This document shows, one piece after another, positions 26,676 to 35,592 of a stretch of 36,478 nucleotides of DNA (its first letter is position 1; each line of letters opens with the position of its first letter). A program made the translations under genes and the position numbers. The notes below the pieces were generated by a model. That model saw only the letters and a list, made by a program, of their open reading frames with translations. It was not told where the DNA came from and ran no database searches. The stretch is from Rhodospirillaceae bacterium. GTDB taxonomy: Bacteria; Pseudomonadota; Alphaproteobacteria; Rhodospirillales; UBA2165. The stretch is taken from the NCBI GenBank assembly GCA_002725625.1, contig PBQI01000062.1:1-36478 (forward strand). Direction: 5' to 3'.

Positions 26676-27217
26676 TATAGTTCACCTTCCAGGGGATCGT
26701 GCTCGACTTGGGCTTCGAAATAGTGTTGCCAAATCGTGTAAATGGTCACACAGACCAACAATGCCATGCACGGCATGATAAAAATAAAAACGTACGCCCG
26801 GGGTATTTGCAGAATGACGGTTTCTTCATTGGTGTGAAGAAAATCGATGCCACCGACCGCTAGGCGCCACGTAATCAAGATGATAATCAAGCTGTAAAAT
26901 ACGGCGCTGATGGAATCCAATATTCCTTTGGTGCGGGGGGACGAATTGTGGGTAAAAAAATCAACTAGCACATTACCCTTTTTAAGTTGGCAATAGGGTA
27001 GAAACGTAAAGACTGCCACGGCGCAGGCCATTTCAACCAACTCAAAGTCGCCCGGAATAGGTACGTTGAAGAAATAACGTCCAATTACGCTGGCCACGGT
27101 GAGGATGCCTGCGGCGGTTAAGCAAGCTCCGCCGATAATGACGAAGGTCCGCGTCAAACGGGTAAGCACTCGGCCCACAGGATCGGACCGAGTGCTTAAT
27201 GGTAGTGTTTCGGTCAT
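26675..27217 (-). CDS. TRAP transporter small permease (DctQ type), system 2
   Basis: The 180-residue product has four membrane helices. The DctQ signature is VASVIGRYFFNVPIPGDFEL followed by LPYCQLKKGNVLVDFF. It lies between the binding-protein gene (40 bases upstream) and the large permease (one-base overlap), so the three genes form a single minus-strand operon. No strong ribosome binding site is seen before ATG 27217. Confidence 0.92.
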   Translation of the reverse strand: MTETLPLSTRSDPVGRVLTRLTRTFVIIGGACLTAAGILTVASVIGRYFFNVPIPGDFELVEMACAVAVFTFLPYCQLKKGNVLVDFFTHNSSPRTKGILDSISAVFYSLIIILITWRLAVGGIDFLHTNEETVILQIPRAYVFIFIMPCMALLVCVTIYTIWQHYFEAQVEHDPLEGEL

Positions 27218-27257
27218 AGCTCTTAGTCTAATTCCGAATGTTGATTAACAAAAAGGA

Positions 27258-28295
27258 CTATTTCGAGTACTTTTCGATCAAAGCGTTGGCCTCGGCCAAC
27301 AATGCCTTACCGTCATGCCCTTTCTTGGTTACGTCGGCAACCCACGCCTGATGGATTTTAGCCGCCGAGGCTTTCACCTTAGCAACGTCCGCATCGGACA
27401 GGGTGGCAAACTTATTACCCCGCTTGACGGCCATGGCTTTAAATTTACCTTCAATACCGTCATAGGCCTTACCGACTTTGGCGGCGATGTTCATGCCACT
27501 GTTTTTGTCGATGACTTTTTTCATATCGGCCGGCAATCCGTTATAGAACTTTTTGTTCATGCCCAAGAAGAAAGTGGCGGCGATCAAACCACGGGGGCCT
27601 TCGATCAAAGTATGATTGGGAGCGATCTGTTGAATTTTGAAAGGAATAACGATTTCCCACGGCAAAACCGCGCCGGCGACCACGCCTTTGGAAAGCGCTT
27701 GTGGTACTTTCGGCACCGGCATGAAGACCGGGGTCGCGCCCATGGATTTCAAAAGATCGCCCATGCCACGGTTGGTGGCGCGTACTTTGAGGCCGTTAAA
27801 GTCGGAAACGGTTTTAATCTGCTTTTTTACCATGTGAATTTTGAAACGTGCGGCCGTATGGAAAAGCAGGGGATGGACGTCCTTGTATTCGTCCATCAGG
27901 TGCTTTTGAGCAAATTCCTGAAAAGCCTGGGTGGTGGCTTCGGCGGTCGACACCATAAACGGCAAATCGAATACCGACGTCAGCGGAAAGCGGCCACCGC
28001 TGTAACCCGGTAGGGTCCAGCCAATTTCAGTGATGCCGTCTTTAATTTGGTTGAAAACCTGCGGTGGACGTCCGCCGAGGGACATGGCGTGATAAACCTG
28101 CGCCGAAATTCGGCCGCCTGAATCTTTCTCAAGCGCCTTCTTCATCGGCGACAGCAGAAACACGTTAACCGGCGCTTTTGACGGTGTCTGATGGTGCATT
28201 TTAATTTTGAAATCGGCGGCCGAAGCCTTATCGGTGCTGGCCGCATAGGTCAGTGCTACGGCGCCTGCCAAGATGGGTGTAATAATTTTTTTCAT
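27258..28295 (-). CDS. TRAP transporter substrate-binding protein (DctP type), system 2
   Basis: A 345-residue periplasmic binding protein with a signal peptide, probably cleaved after ASA (residue 26). Family features are SLGGRPPQVFNQIKDGITEI, DLPFMVSTAEATTQAF and FNGLKVRATNRGMGD, where R172 is the conserved ligand-carboxylate-binding arginine, unlike system 1. The ligand is therefore likely to be an organic acid. ATG 28295 has GGGAG 11 bases upstream. It heads a three-gene operon converging on the TauE gene. Confidence 0.93.
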   Translation of the reverse strand: MKKIITPILAGAVALTYAASTDKASAADFKIKMHHQTPSKAPVNVFLLSPMKKALEKDSGGRISAQVYHAMSLGGRPPQVFNQIKDGITEIGWTLPGYSGGRFPLTSVFDLPFMVSTAEATTQAFQEFAQKHLMDEYKDVHPLLFHTAARFKIHMVKKQIKTVSDFNGLKVRATNRGMGDLLKSMGATPVFMPVPKVPQALSKGVVAGAVLPWEIVIPFKIQQIAPNHTLIEGPRGLIAATFFLGMNKKFYNGLPADMKKVIDKNSGMNIAAKVGKAYDGIEGKFKAMAVKRGNKFATLSDADVAKVKASAAKIHQAWVADVTKKGHDGKALLAEANALIEKYSK

Positions 28296-28511
28296 TGTAA
28301 GATTCTCCCATTTAAAGTGGTGAAGGTAATGTTAGATTGGGGCTGAATTTTGAAAACAAAGGTCAATCCCGATTTTCTCTTTTCAATCGTCGGCTTATGG
28401 ATCGCGTCGATTATCGTAGATATTATGTCTCCCCCGTCTTCTCCAGAAATTCAAGTGCTATTGTAGGACAATTTTCAGGCTCAAACAAACACCAGAGTTT
28501 CAGAACCTCTC

Positions 28512-28527
28512 AAAAGTGCGCACTTTT
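28512..28527. promoter_or_regulatory. 16-bp perfect palindrome upstream of TRAP system 2
   Basis: AAAAGTGCGCACTTTT is exactly self-complementary and lies about 220 bases upstream of the minus-strand binding-protein gene. The surrounding 28296-28636 stretch holds no convincing gene; the one short ORF in it has no family resemblance. A palindrome of this length fits a dimeric regulator site. With no loop it is unlikely to be an intrinsic terminator even though T residues follow. Confidence 0.45.
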
Positions 28528-28636
28528 TTATATCGACAATTGACCAATCTCAGTTCCCGAAGTTAGCGGCAACCCAACATAGCGTCAAGATGTTATACTA
28601 ATAACGAATATTTAGGGTTTTCCACAATGGCAGTTT

Positions 28637-29050
28637 CTAAACTTTCTGCATGCCATCCAGGAAGGATTCTAACTCCGTGCACAATGTATCGGCTTCGGTC
28701 GACAAGGTCGCAACCGCAGTATTCATTTGATCCGCTGCCTGGCCCGTTTCGCTGGCGCCTTTTGATACATCGGTGATATTGGTCGTTACATGTTAAGTGC
28801 TAGTCGCCGCCTGATGGACATTGCCGGTGATCTCTTGAGTTGCCGCGCCTTGTTCCACGACCGCCGCGGCAATGCGTGAGACTATTTCTTTTATGTTTCC
28901 AATCGTTGATGTAATACCGTTAATGGCTTCGGTGGAAGTTTTAGTTGCTGATTGGATAACTGAGATTTGTATCCCGATCCCTTCCGCCGCTTTGATGGTG
29001 GCATTTAAGGCCAGCAGGTTGGTCTGGCTAGCAATAAACAATGTGAGGTC
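28637..29050 (-). pseudogene. Methyl-accepting chemotaxis protein, C-terminal remnant
   Basis: The minus strand reads [21 protein letters not shown], the hairpin tip of a chemoreceptor signalling domain. It then jumps to [15 protein letters not shown] with about 25 residues missing from the conserved tip, and goes on through [20 protein letters not shown]. After an in-frame TAA (at about 28791) it continues VSKGASETGQAADQMN to MQKV at 28637. The periplasmic sensor, membrane helices and HAMP domain are absent. An internal deletion, a stop codon and truncation mark it as dead. Confidence 0.85.
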
Positions 29051-29159
29051 AAATTAGCTAGCCCATATTAGGACCCCCACTGATTTTAGTCATAACTTCG
29101 GAAATCCTTAAAGAGAGTATTATATTATTCAGATAAAAAGGTATGACGGGCGGTTTCAA

Positions 29160-30005
29160 TTAGGCGTTGGCGGTATACAGCGCCAGATTTGCGTTGCCGC
29201 TGGCCGACGATTGGGCGTAAGGACCGTATTGATTACCCGCCAAACTTTCCGTCTCCCGCTGTAGTGCTGCAGCAGCGCCAAGGAAGACACCAAGGCCCCG
29301 GCCACCCATTTCGCATTTTGCGTCCCGGGCATATTCGGGCAGCCATTTAATGGCGTCATCGATGGCGGTGTCTTTAACCATGCTGATGAATTTCTGATCC
29401 ATTTCCTGATGCTCTGGCAGGGGCCATGTATCCGGTCCTCTCACCACCAGATGGGTGAGGGCATTGCTGACAACAACAACCACCCGCTTTTTTAGTTTTT
29501 TTGCCGTGGCGTCGATTAGTTCGCCAACCTTGAAATTCTCATCCAGGTCGGAGGCATAACACGTCGGCGTGACAACGGCAGGGATGGTGCCGTCAGGGTC
29601 AATATACTGCATGGGAACGGCGGTGCCGTAATCCCAATGGAAGTGTGGCGTATCGGTGGGATAACAGGGAATTTCTGCATCATTCAGTTGCGCCCCTAGG
29701 GCTTCTGCATATTCCCGGTTTCCGGGGCGGCTATAGGGCAGGCCAGGGATCAGATGCGGGGCTTCTTCGGCAATGCAGACGCCTTCATGCTGGTCGTGGG
29801 CCGTGACCACCCAGTCAAATGTTGTGATCCAATGAGTGGTATTTACGACAAATAAATCCGGTTTAAGTCCGCGCAGGATTTCGCCCATTTCCTTTAATCC
29901 GTCGATCAGTCCCAGAGTGAAATCCCAGGCTTTGTCTTCATAGGCCATACGCGGCGTGTGCGATGCGATTGACGAAGCAATTACGCCATATTTTCCGTCA
30001 TTCAT
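29160..30005 (-). CDS. Class III (LigB-type) extradiol ring-cleavage dioxygenase
   Basis: From the ATG at 30005 the product is 281 residues, with AAAGGAG upstream. A longer frame from 30059 overlaps the regulator gene and is not used. LigB-superfamily features: SSIASHTPRM (H16), VNTTHWITT (H58) and CEMGGRG (E232) are the likely two-His-one-Glu iron site, and VVVVSNALTHLV carries the proposed acid-base His (H185). It should open a catechol or 2-aminophenol ring beside the hydroxyl. In 2-aminophenol 1,6-dioxygenase two homologous subunits pair; only one is here. It begins four bases after the GntR stop, so both are one transcript. The downstream genes point to an aminophenol-type substrate, but catechol or a carboxylated ring cannot be excluded. 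Confidence 0.85.
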   Translation of the reverse strand: MNDGKYGVIASSIASHTPRMAYEDKAWDFTLGLIDGLKEMGEILRGLKPDLFVVNTTHWITTFDWVVTAHDQHEGVCIAEEAPHLIPGLPYSRPGNREYAEALGAQLNDAEIPCYPTDTPHFHWDYGTAVPMQYIDPDGTIPAVVTPTCYASDLDENFKVGELIDATAKKLKKRVVVVVSNALTHLVVRGPDTWPLPEHQEMDQKFISMVKDTAIDDAIKWLPEYARDAKCEMGGRGLGVFLGAAAALQRETESLAGNQYGPYAQSSASGNANLALYTANA

Positions 30006-30009
30006 TGAT

Positions 30010-30735
30010 TTAATCTCCTTTCTGGTGATCGGTGGCGACAAGTTCATGCACCACGTCAAATGTCTTTTCGATGTGTTGCGTCAGGACGCTTTTGAGTTTT
30101 TTGACATCCTGCACCATGGCTGCATCAAATATCTGTTTGTGCTCCTCATGCACATCGCGGCTTACACCGACAGTTTGCAGGGACATCCGCCGATACCGTT
30201 CCGAATGCGTATGCAGGACGGTCCGGAAGCGGCGGTTCCAGTGAGACGGGCAGGCGGCCACCAGGGCTTCATGGAATTCAGTGTTGCGTTGCTCCCAAAT
30301 GTCCGAAGCCTCGCCCGCCAGATCACTGGCCTGCTCCTCGACATTGGTCAACCGGTGATAGGCGCCAACCAGACCGACCTCCCAATCTTCGTCACCGTTT
30401 TCAACGGACTTACAGGCGGCGCGTACTTCTAACAGGACACGCATTTCTGAGATGTCCCTGAGATCTTCAAGGGAGATCGGCGCGACATTGAAGCCGCGCT
30501 GCGCCGTCGCTGTTACCAGAGATTCGGATACCAGGAGGGACAGCGCTTCTCGAAGCGTGGCGGCGCTGACACCGTATTCTTCTTTCAAATGCTGGACCCG
30601 AAGTTTTTCACCGGGTTTTAATTTGCCGTAAATAATTTCTTCCCGAAGTTGGTTTAAGGCATCCAGGGCCAGCGTGCTGGATACCGGCGCGGCACTGTTT
30701 TCTGGGGTTTTCACGGTAATTTCATTACATTGCAT
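30010..30735 (-). CDS. GntR-family regulator, FadR/FCD subgroup
   Basis: The 241-residue protein has a winged helix-turn-helix at about residues 25-90 (LREEIIYGKLKPGEKL, YGVSAATLREALSLLVSE, RGFNVAPIS) and an all-helical FCD ligand domain (ISEMRVLLEVRAA, FHEALVAAC, HEEHKQIFDAAM). FCD-type regulators of aromatic pathways are usually repressors released by a pathway acid. It is divergent from the semialdehyde dehydrogenase gene and leads straight into the dioxygenase gene. It is the natural candidate for controlling both arms. Confidence 0.92.
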   Translation of the reverse strand: MQCNEITVKTPENSAAPVSSTLALDALNQLREEIIYGKLKPGEKLRVQHLKEEYGVSAATLREALSLLVSESLVTATAQRGFNVAPISLEDLRDISEMRVLLEVRAACKSVENGDEDWEVGLVGAYHRLTNVEEQASDLAGEASDIWEQRNTEFHEALVAACPSHWNRRFRTVLHTHSERYRRMSLQTVGVSRDVHEEHKQIFDAAMVQDVKKLKSVLTQHIEKTFDVVHELVATDHQKGD

Positions 30736-30801
30736 AAAAATTTATCAGCTATCATGCAAAGAAAATATCAAAAAAATCTTGAAAAGTCGATAAAAATAAA
30801 A

Positions 30802-30815
30802 TAAATCGATATTTA
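30802..30815. promoter_or_regulatory. Candidate GntR operator in the divergent promoter
   Basis: The 149-base region between the regulator gene and the dehydrogenase start (30885) is extremely A+T-rich. It contains TAAAT-CGAT-ATTTA, an inverted repeat with a four-base centre, and TCGAT at about 30787 matching ATCGA in the same repeat. It lies between divergent start codons, where an autoregulating repressor would bind. No consensus for this subgroup was matched. Confidence 0.35.
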
Positions 30816-30884
30816 TAATTTTCTCGGCGTGCATCCCTGATTGATTTAACAGGACGCTCTCTGCGTTTCACCATGGAGGATATA

Positions 30885-32369
30885 ATGGATAAGGCCGTCA
30901 AAACTTCAGTCGGAGAGACGTTGAATTTTGTCGGGGGGGAATATCGGAAAAGTTCGTCGGGGAAGACCTTCGATAATATCAATCCCATAGACGGTTCTGT
31001 CGCGTCGATTGTCCACGAGGCTGACGCCACCGATGTTGATGCCGCCGTCACGGCTGCCAATGAGGCCCTCAACGGTGAATGGGGCCAGATGCCCCTGGCC
31101 AAGCGCCTGGAACTGGTCGCTGCCGTTGCCGACGAGATCAATCGCCGTTTCGATGAATTTCTTGAAGCCGAAGTTGCCGATACCGGCAAGCCGGTCAGTT
31201 TGGCGTCCCATATCGATATTCCGCGGGGCGCCGCTAATTTTCAAATTTTCGCCGATACCATGAAGAACCATCACGGTGAGTTCTATAACTCACCCACACC
31301 GGACGGAACGGGCGCCATCAACTATACATCCGAACGTCCCAAAGGCGTCATTGCCGTGGTCTGCCCGTGGAATCTCCCCTTGTTGTTGATGACCTGGAAA
31401 GTAGGGCCGGCGCTAGCCTGCGGTAACACCGTTGTGGTCAAGCCATCGGAGGAGACGCCCCAGACAGCCTCGCTGCTGGGAGAAGTGATGAACATAGTGG
31501 GTATCCCCAAAGGCGTCTACAATGTGGTTAACGGGTTCGGACCCAATTCCACTGGCGAGTTCCTGGTCAAGCATCCCAATGTCGATGCCATCACTTTTAC
31601 CGGTGAGACGGTCACGGGTGAAGCGATCATGCAGAACGCCGCCGTCGGCATGCGCGATGTGTCGTTCGAACTGGGTGGTAAGAATTCCTCTATTGTTTTT
31701 GCTGACTGCGACATGAACAAGGCCATTGAAGGCACGGTCCGCTCGGTCTTCGCCAATTGCGGCCAAGTGTGTCTAAATACGGAAAAGGTCTTTGTCGAAC
31801 GCCTCATATATGATGATTTTGTCGCCCGGCTTAAAACCGAAGTGGAGAAAATGAAACCGGGTCTGCCCGGTGATGATGGCACAGACATGGGGCCCCTGGT
31901 CAGTCAGGAACACCGTAAAAAGGTGCTCTCTTATTATGAGGCGGCGGTCAAAGAAGGCGCCACGGTCGTCACCGGCGGCGGCATTCCCGACATGCCCGAT
32001 GACTTGAAAGACGGTTCCTGGATTGAGCCCACCATTTGGACCGGTCTGGCGGACGACGCCTCGCCCATTATCGACGAAATATTCGGGCCTTGTTGTCATA
32101 TCAGGCCGTTCGATACGGAAGTGGAAGCCATCAAATTGGCCAATGACAGTAAATATGGACTGGCTTGTTCCATCTGGACGGAGAACCTCAGCCGCGCCCA
32201 CAGGGTGGGCCCGCAGATGGATGTCGGACTGTGCTGGATCAACTGCTGGTTTCTGCGCGATCTCCGCACGCCCTTCGGCGGCGCCAAGCAGTCGGGTATT
32301 GGCCGTGAAGGCGGTGAATATTCCCTTGAGTTCTATCTGGAAACCAGCAACGTTTGCGTCAAACTATAA
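30885..32369 (+). CDS. 2-hydroxymuconic / 2-aminomuconic semialdehyde dehydrogenase
   Basis: An aldehyde dehydrogenase of 494 residues from ATG 30885. The GGAGGA at 30875-30880 is its ribosome binding site and makes the ATG at 30873 unlikely. Active-site features are CPWNLPL (N163), VVKPSEETP (K186), the FTGET nucleotide loop, SFELGGKN (E262) and NCGQVC with catalytic C296. Family resemblance is to the XylG/AmnC group, which oxidises the ring-cleavage semialdehyde to 2-hydroxy- or 2-aminomuconate with NAD+. It heads a five-gene plus-strand run with short gaps. Substrate choice between the hydroxy and amino form rests on the deaminase gene nearby. Confidence 0.9.
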   Translation: MDKAVKTSVGETLNFVGGEYRKSSSGKTFDNINPIDGSVASIVHEADATDVDAAVTAANEALNGEWGQMPLAKRLELVAAVADEINRRFDEFLEAEVADTGKPVSLASHIDIPRGAANFQIFADTMKNHHGEFYNSPTPDGTGAINYTSERPKGVIAVVCPWNLPLLLMTWKVGPALACGNTVVVKPSEETPQTASLLGEVMNIVGIPKGVYNVVNGFGPNSTGEFLVKHPNVDAITFTGETVTGEAIMQNAAVGMRDVSFELGGKNSSIVFADCDMNKAIEGTVRSVFANCGQVCLNTEKVFVERLIYDDFVARLKTEVEKMKPGLPGDDGTDMGPLVSQEHRKKVLSYYEAAVKEGATVVTGGGIPDMPDDLKDGSWIEPTIWTGLADDASPIIDEIFGPCCHIRPFDTEVEAIKLANDSKYGLACSIWTENLSRAHRVGPQMDVGLCWINCWFLRDLRTPFGGAKQSGIGREGGEYSLEFYLETSNVCVKL

Positions 32370-32384
32370 TTCGGGAGGTAAATC

Positions 32385-33173
32385 GTGGTTGAAAACGCGA
32401 TCATTCAAAAGGCAGCTGATCAACTGCAACAGGCTTATGACAGTGGTATCGGATGTTTGCCGGTCCGGGAACTATTGCCGGAAGGTGATATCGATGCGGC
32501 CTATGAAGTGCAGGAGGTCAATACTGAACGACGGCTTGAGGCAGGCGGGAGGCTGGTGGGCCGTAAAATCGGCCTGACGTCCAAGCTGGTGCAGAAGCAA
32601 CTGGGCGTCGACCGGCCCGATTTCGGTATGTTGTTCGCCGATATGGAAATTGCCGATGGCGAGGAAGTGCCTTCGGACAAACTTCTGGCACCCCGCGTAG
32701 AGGGCGAAATCGCCTATGTGCTGGGTAAGGATCTTAATGTGGAGAACCCGACGACGACGGATGTCATCAAGGCTATCGATTACGCCACACCTTCTATTGA
32801 GATTGTCGACAGCCGTATCAAAGACTGGGATATCAATATTCAGGACACCATCGCTGACAATGCCTCGGCGGTACTCTATGTGCTGGGCAATCAGAAAGTA
32901 TCACTGGATTCCTTTGATGGTCGGCTTTGCGGTATGGTGGTGGAGCATCGCGGTGAGCCGGTGTCCGTTGGCGCCGGCGCGGCCTGTCTCGGCCATCCGA
33001 TTAACGCGGTCAAATGGCTGGCTGACGAGATGGTGCGGCGGGGACGGCCCTTATCGGCCGGCGACGTGGTGATGTCGGGTGCACTTGGCCCCATGGTGCC
33101 GGTCAAGTTCGGTGAAGTCTACGAGGTCAGTATTAACGGACTTGGTTCTGTACGAGCGGCATTCGGCGCTTAA
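32385..33173 (+). CDS. 2-oxopent-4-enoate hydratase-like protein
   Basis: A 262-residue member of the MhpD/XylJ hydratase family. RVEGEIA gives E106 and E108, and SIEIVDSRI gives E139, the three metal ligands at the same numbers as in E. coli MhpD as I recall them. It would add water to 2-oxopent-4-enoate to give 4-hydroxy-2-oxovalerate, after the decarboxylation step carried out by the neighbouring gene product. Start GTG 32385 with GGGAGG upstream; 15 bases follow the dehydrogenase stop. Confidence 0.88.
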   Translation: MVENAIIQKAADQLQQAYDSGIGCLPVRELLPEGDIDAAYEVQEVNTERRLEAGGRLVGRKIGLTSKLVQKQLGVDRPDFGMLFADMEIADGEEVPSDKLLAPRVEGEIAYVLGKDLNVENPTTTDVIKAIDYATPSIEIVDSRIKDWDINIQDTIADNASAVLYVLGNQKVSLDSFDGRLCGMVVEHRGEPVSVGAGAACLGHPINAVKWLADEMVRRGRPLSAGDVVMSGALGPMVPVKFGEVYEVSINGLGSVRAAFGA

Positions 33174-33203
33174 TCAACAAATTAAATTTAAGGAGAACAT
33201 CGC

Positions 33204-33974
33204 GTGGGCGTGGATTTGGATAAATTAGCTAAGACAGTAGATGAGGCGGCGCGGTCGGCGACCGCCATTCCGCAGCTGTCGGAGAGCGAAAATTTTAGTC
33301 TTGACGAGGCTTACGAAATACAAGCCAAAAGCATTCAGCGGCGGTTCGATCGTGGCGAAGTGCGGGTCGGTATGAAAATGGGCTTTACCAGCCGCGCCAA
33401 GATGGTGCAGATGGGTGTTGACGATATGATTTGGGGCCGCCTCACCGACGGTATGTTGGTAGAGGATGGCGATGTCATCGACTTTGCCCAATACGTTCAT
33501 CCCCGGGTGGAGCCGGAAGTCGCATTTCTCCTGAAAGCCCCGTTGGAAGGGCCGGTGACCCCCATCCAGGCCATGGCGGCGGTGGAAGCCATGGCCCCCG
33601 CCTTGGAGATCATCGATTCCCGCTATAAGGATTTCAAGTTTTCCGTTGAGGACGTGGTTGCCGACAATTCATCTTCTTCCGGGTTCGTGGTCGGCAACTG
33701 GTGCCAGCCCGACCAGGATATCGCCAACCGGGGCATGGTCATGGAGTTCAATGGCCGTCCGGTGCAGATCGGCTCCAGCGCTGCCATCCTCGGCAATCCG
33801 GCACGGTCCCTGGTGACGGCTTCCCGTATGGTGACGGAACATGGTGAACGTTTGGAAGCCGGCTGGATCGTCATGGCCGGCGGTGCTACGGCGGCGGAAG
33901 CCCTGTCACCCGGCGTATCTGTCCGCAATACCGTCGAAGGGTTGGGAAAAGTCGGATTCGGGGTTACGGGCTGA
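33204..33974 (+). CDS. 4-oxalocrotonate (2-oxo-3-hexenedioate) decarboxylase-like protein
   Basis: A 256-residue paralogue of the preceding hydratase, closer to the XylI/DmpH/AmnE decarboxylases: VGMKMGFTSRAKMVQMGV, RVEPEVAFLL (E103, E105), ALEIIDSRYKDFKF (E135) and VVADNSSSSGFVVG. In known pathways hydratase and decarboxylase form a complex, consistent with adjacent genes. Start GTG 33204 with AGGAGAA upstream. Its TGA overlaps the ATG of the SDR gene by one base. Confidence 0.88.
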   Translation: MGVDLDKLAKTVDEAARSATAIPQLSESENFSLDEAYEIQAKSIQRRFDRGEVRVGMKMGFTSRAKMVQMGVDDMIWGRLTDGMLVEDGDVIDFAQYVHPRVEPEVAFLLKAPLEGPVTPIQAMAAVEAMAPALEIIDSRYKDFKFSVEDVVADNSSSSGFVVGNWCQPDQDIANRGMVMEFNGRPVQIGSSAAILGNPARSLVTASRMVTEHGERLEAGWIVMAGGATAAEALSPGVSVRNTVEGLGKVGFGVTG

Positions 33975-34726
33975 TGGCTGAAAACAAAATTGATCTCAAT
34001 GGCCGCAATGCGATTGTGACCGGCGGCGCAGCGGGGCTTGGATTCGCCATCGCCGATCGCCTGGCCGGTTCCGGCGCCAATGTCTGCATTTGGGATTTAA
34101 ACCAAGATGCGATTGATGAGGCGGTGGGTAAGCTGACTGGTAACGCAGCCGGGGTTGTCTGCAATGTGGCCGATGCGGCGTCGGTTGCCGATGCTGTGGC
34201 GGCGACCAAGGAAAAACTGGGGTCTATCCATATCACCGTGAACAATGCCGGTATTTCCGGCCCCAACATGACTAGCTGGGAATATCCGCCGGAAGAATGG
34301 CAGAAGGTGATCGACGTTAATTTGACCGGCACTTTCCTGGTCTCCAGCACTGTCATCCCGGAGATGATCAACGCCGACTATGGCCGGATCGTCAATATCG
34401 CCTCGGTGGCGGGCAAGGATGGCAATCCCCAGGCACCCGCGTATTCAGCCAGTAAGGCCGGGATTATTGGTCTGACTAAAGCGCTCGGCAAGGAGTTGGC
34501 CAATACCAACGTATTGGTTAATTGTGTGACGCCGGCAGCGGTGCGTACGGCTATATTCGACCAGATGACCCAGGATCATATTGACTTTATGCTTTCTAAA
34601 ATTCCCATGAACCGGTTCGGCCAGCCCGAGGAAATCGCTGCCATGGTGGCGTGGCTGAGTTCAGAAGAATGTTCGTTTTCAACCGGCGGCGTATTCGATC
34701 TGTCCGGTGGCCGGTCAACCTACTGA
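33974..34726 (+). CDS. SDR-family oxidoreductase
   Basis: A 250-residue classical short-chain dehydrogenase/reductase. It has TGGAAGLG (nucleotide loop, residues 16-23), NNAG (90-93) and the catalytic set N117-region, S144, Y157 and K161 (YSASK). The end of the second strand reads CIWDLN, where an Asp favours NAD(H). Close sequence feel is to 3-oxoacyl reductase-type enzymes. Translationally coupled to the decarboxylase gene. No SDR is needed in the standard meta-cleavage route, so it may oxidise or reduce a side-chain alcohol or act before ring cleavage; this is inference. Confidence 0.88.
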   Translation: MAENKIDLNGRNAIVTGGAAGLGFAIADRLAGSGANVCIWDLNQDAIDEAVGKLTGNAAGVVCNVADAASVADAVAATKEKLGSIHITVNNAGISGPNMTSWEYPPEEWQKVIDVNLTGTFLVSSTVIPEMINADYGRIVNIASVAGKDGNPQAPAYSASKAGIIGLTKALGKELANTNVLVNCVTPAAVRTAIFDQMTQDHIDFMLSKIPMNRFGQPEEIAAMVAWLSSEECSFSTGGVFDLSGGRSTY

Positions 34727-34738
34727 TAGGAAATTGCC

Positions 34739-35590
34739 ATGGAACTCGTTAGCTACCATAGCGATGGAATTGACCGTTATGGTGTGGTCAAGGAGGACGG
34801 CATCGTCGATATGTACGCTCGGTTGGGAAAGTCTTACCCGACCCTTCGGGACGTCATTGCGGCAGGTGAAATTGACCGGCTTCAGGAAATTGCCGACGGT
34901 GCCGATGCCGATCATTTTTTAGACGATGTGGATTTTAACCTGCCCATTCCCAACGTGCAGAAAATCATGTGCGCAGGGCGCAACTATCACGCCTATCATG
35001 AGGTCGTTGAGGAGGGAAAAACCCCCGAATATCCGAGCGTATTCGGTCGCTTTTTCAGCGGTTTCTCCGCCCATGGCGAGGATATTCTAAAACCGCAAGC
35101 CGGCGAACGGTTCGACTACGAAGGCGAATTGGTGGCCGTTATCGGTAAGCGTACGAGGCATATTTCCATTGATGACGCCTTGGATGCCATTGCTGGTTAT
35201 ACCATCATGAACGAAGGCACCGTCCGAGACTGGATGCCCAAGGGCACGCAGAACACACCGGCTAAGAATTTTTACCGCTCCGGCGGCATTGGCCCGTGGA
35301 TCGTGACCAAGGAAGATGTCGGCGACCCGTCTGATCAGCACATTATCACGCGGCGCAACGGTGAGGTGGTACAGGACGGTGGCACCGATATGATGATTTT
35401 CGATACCCAATATCTGATATCGCATATATCAAAATTCACCTGGCTGGAGCCGGGCGACATGATCGCCACCGGCAGTCCCGGCGGTTCCATCATCGAAAGC
35501 GGTGATCCGCAATGGCTTCAGGCCGGCGATGTGGTGGAAGTGGAAATCCCGCTGATCGGCATCCTCAGTAATACGGTTGCCGATGAGTAA
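34739..35590 (+). CDS. Fumarylacetoacetate hydrolase (FAH)-family protein
   Basis: A 283-residue protein of the FAH/HpcE group that hydrolyses, hydrates or decarboxylates beta-diketo or 2-oxo-enoate acids. Key segments are IMCAGRNYHAYHEV, FDYEGELVAVIGK (metal ligands E128, E130), TIMNEGTVRD (E159 at the third ligand position, commonly Asp), GIGPWIVT and LEPGDMIATGSPGG. The start at ATG 34739 is 12 bases after the SDR stop, with AGGAAATTGCC between. It closes the plus-strand operon and is convergent with the deaminase gene two bases away. Confidence 0.88.
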   Translation: MELVSYHSDGIDRYGVVKEDGIVDMYARLGKSYPTLRDVIAAGEIDRLQEIADGADADHFLDDVDFNLPIPNVQKIMCAGRNYHAYHEVVEEGKTPEYPSVFGRFFSGFSAHGEDILKPQAGERFDYEGELVAVIGKRTRHISIDDALDAIAGYTIMNEGTVRDWMPKGTQNTPAKNFYRSGGIGPWIVTKEDVGDPSDQHIITRRNGEVVQDGGTDMMIFDTQYLISHISKFTWLEPGDMIATGSPGGSIIESGDPQWLQAGDVVEVEIPLIGILSNTVADE

Positions 35591-35592
35591 TT

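Noticed and set aside
27315-28013. A 232-codon open frame on the plus strand
   Set aside because: It is antisense to the DctP gene of TRAP system 2 and lacks any recognisable domain.
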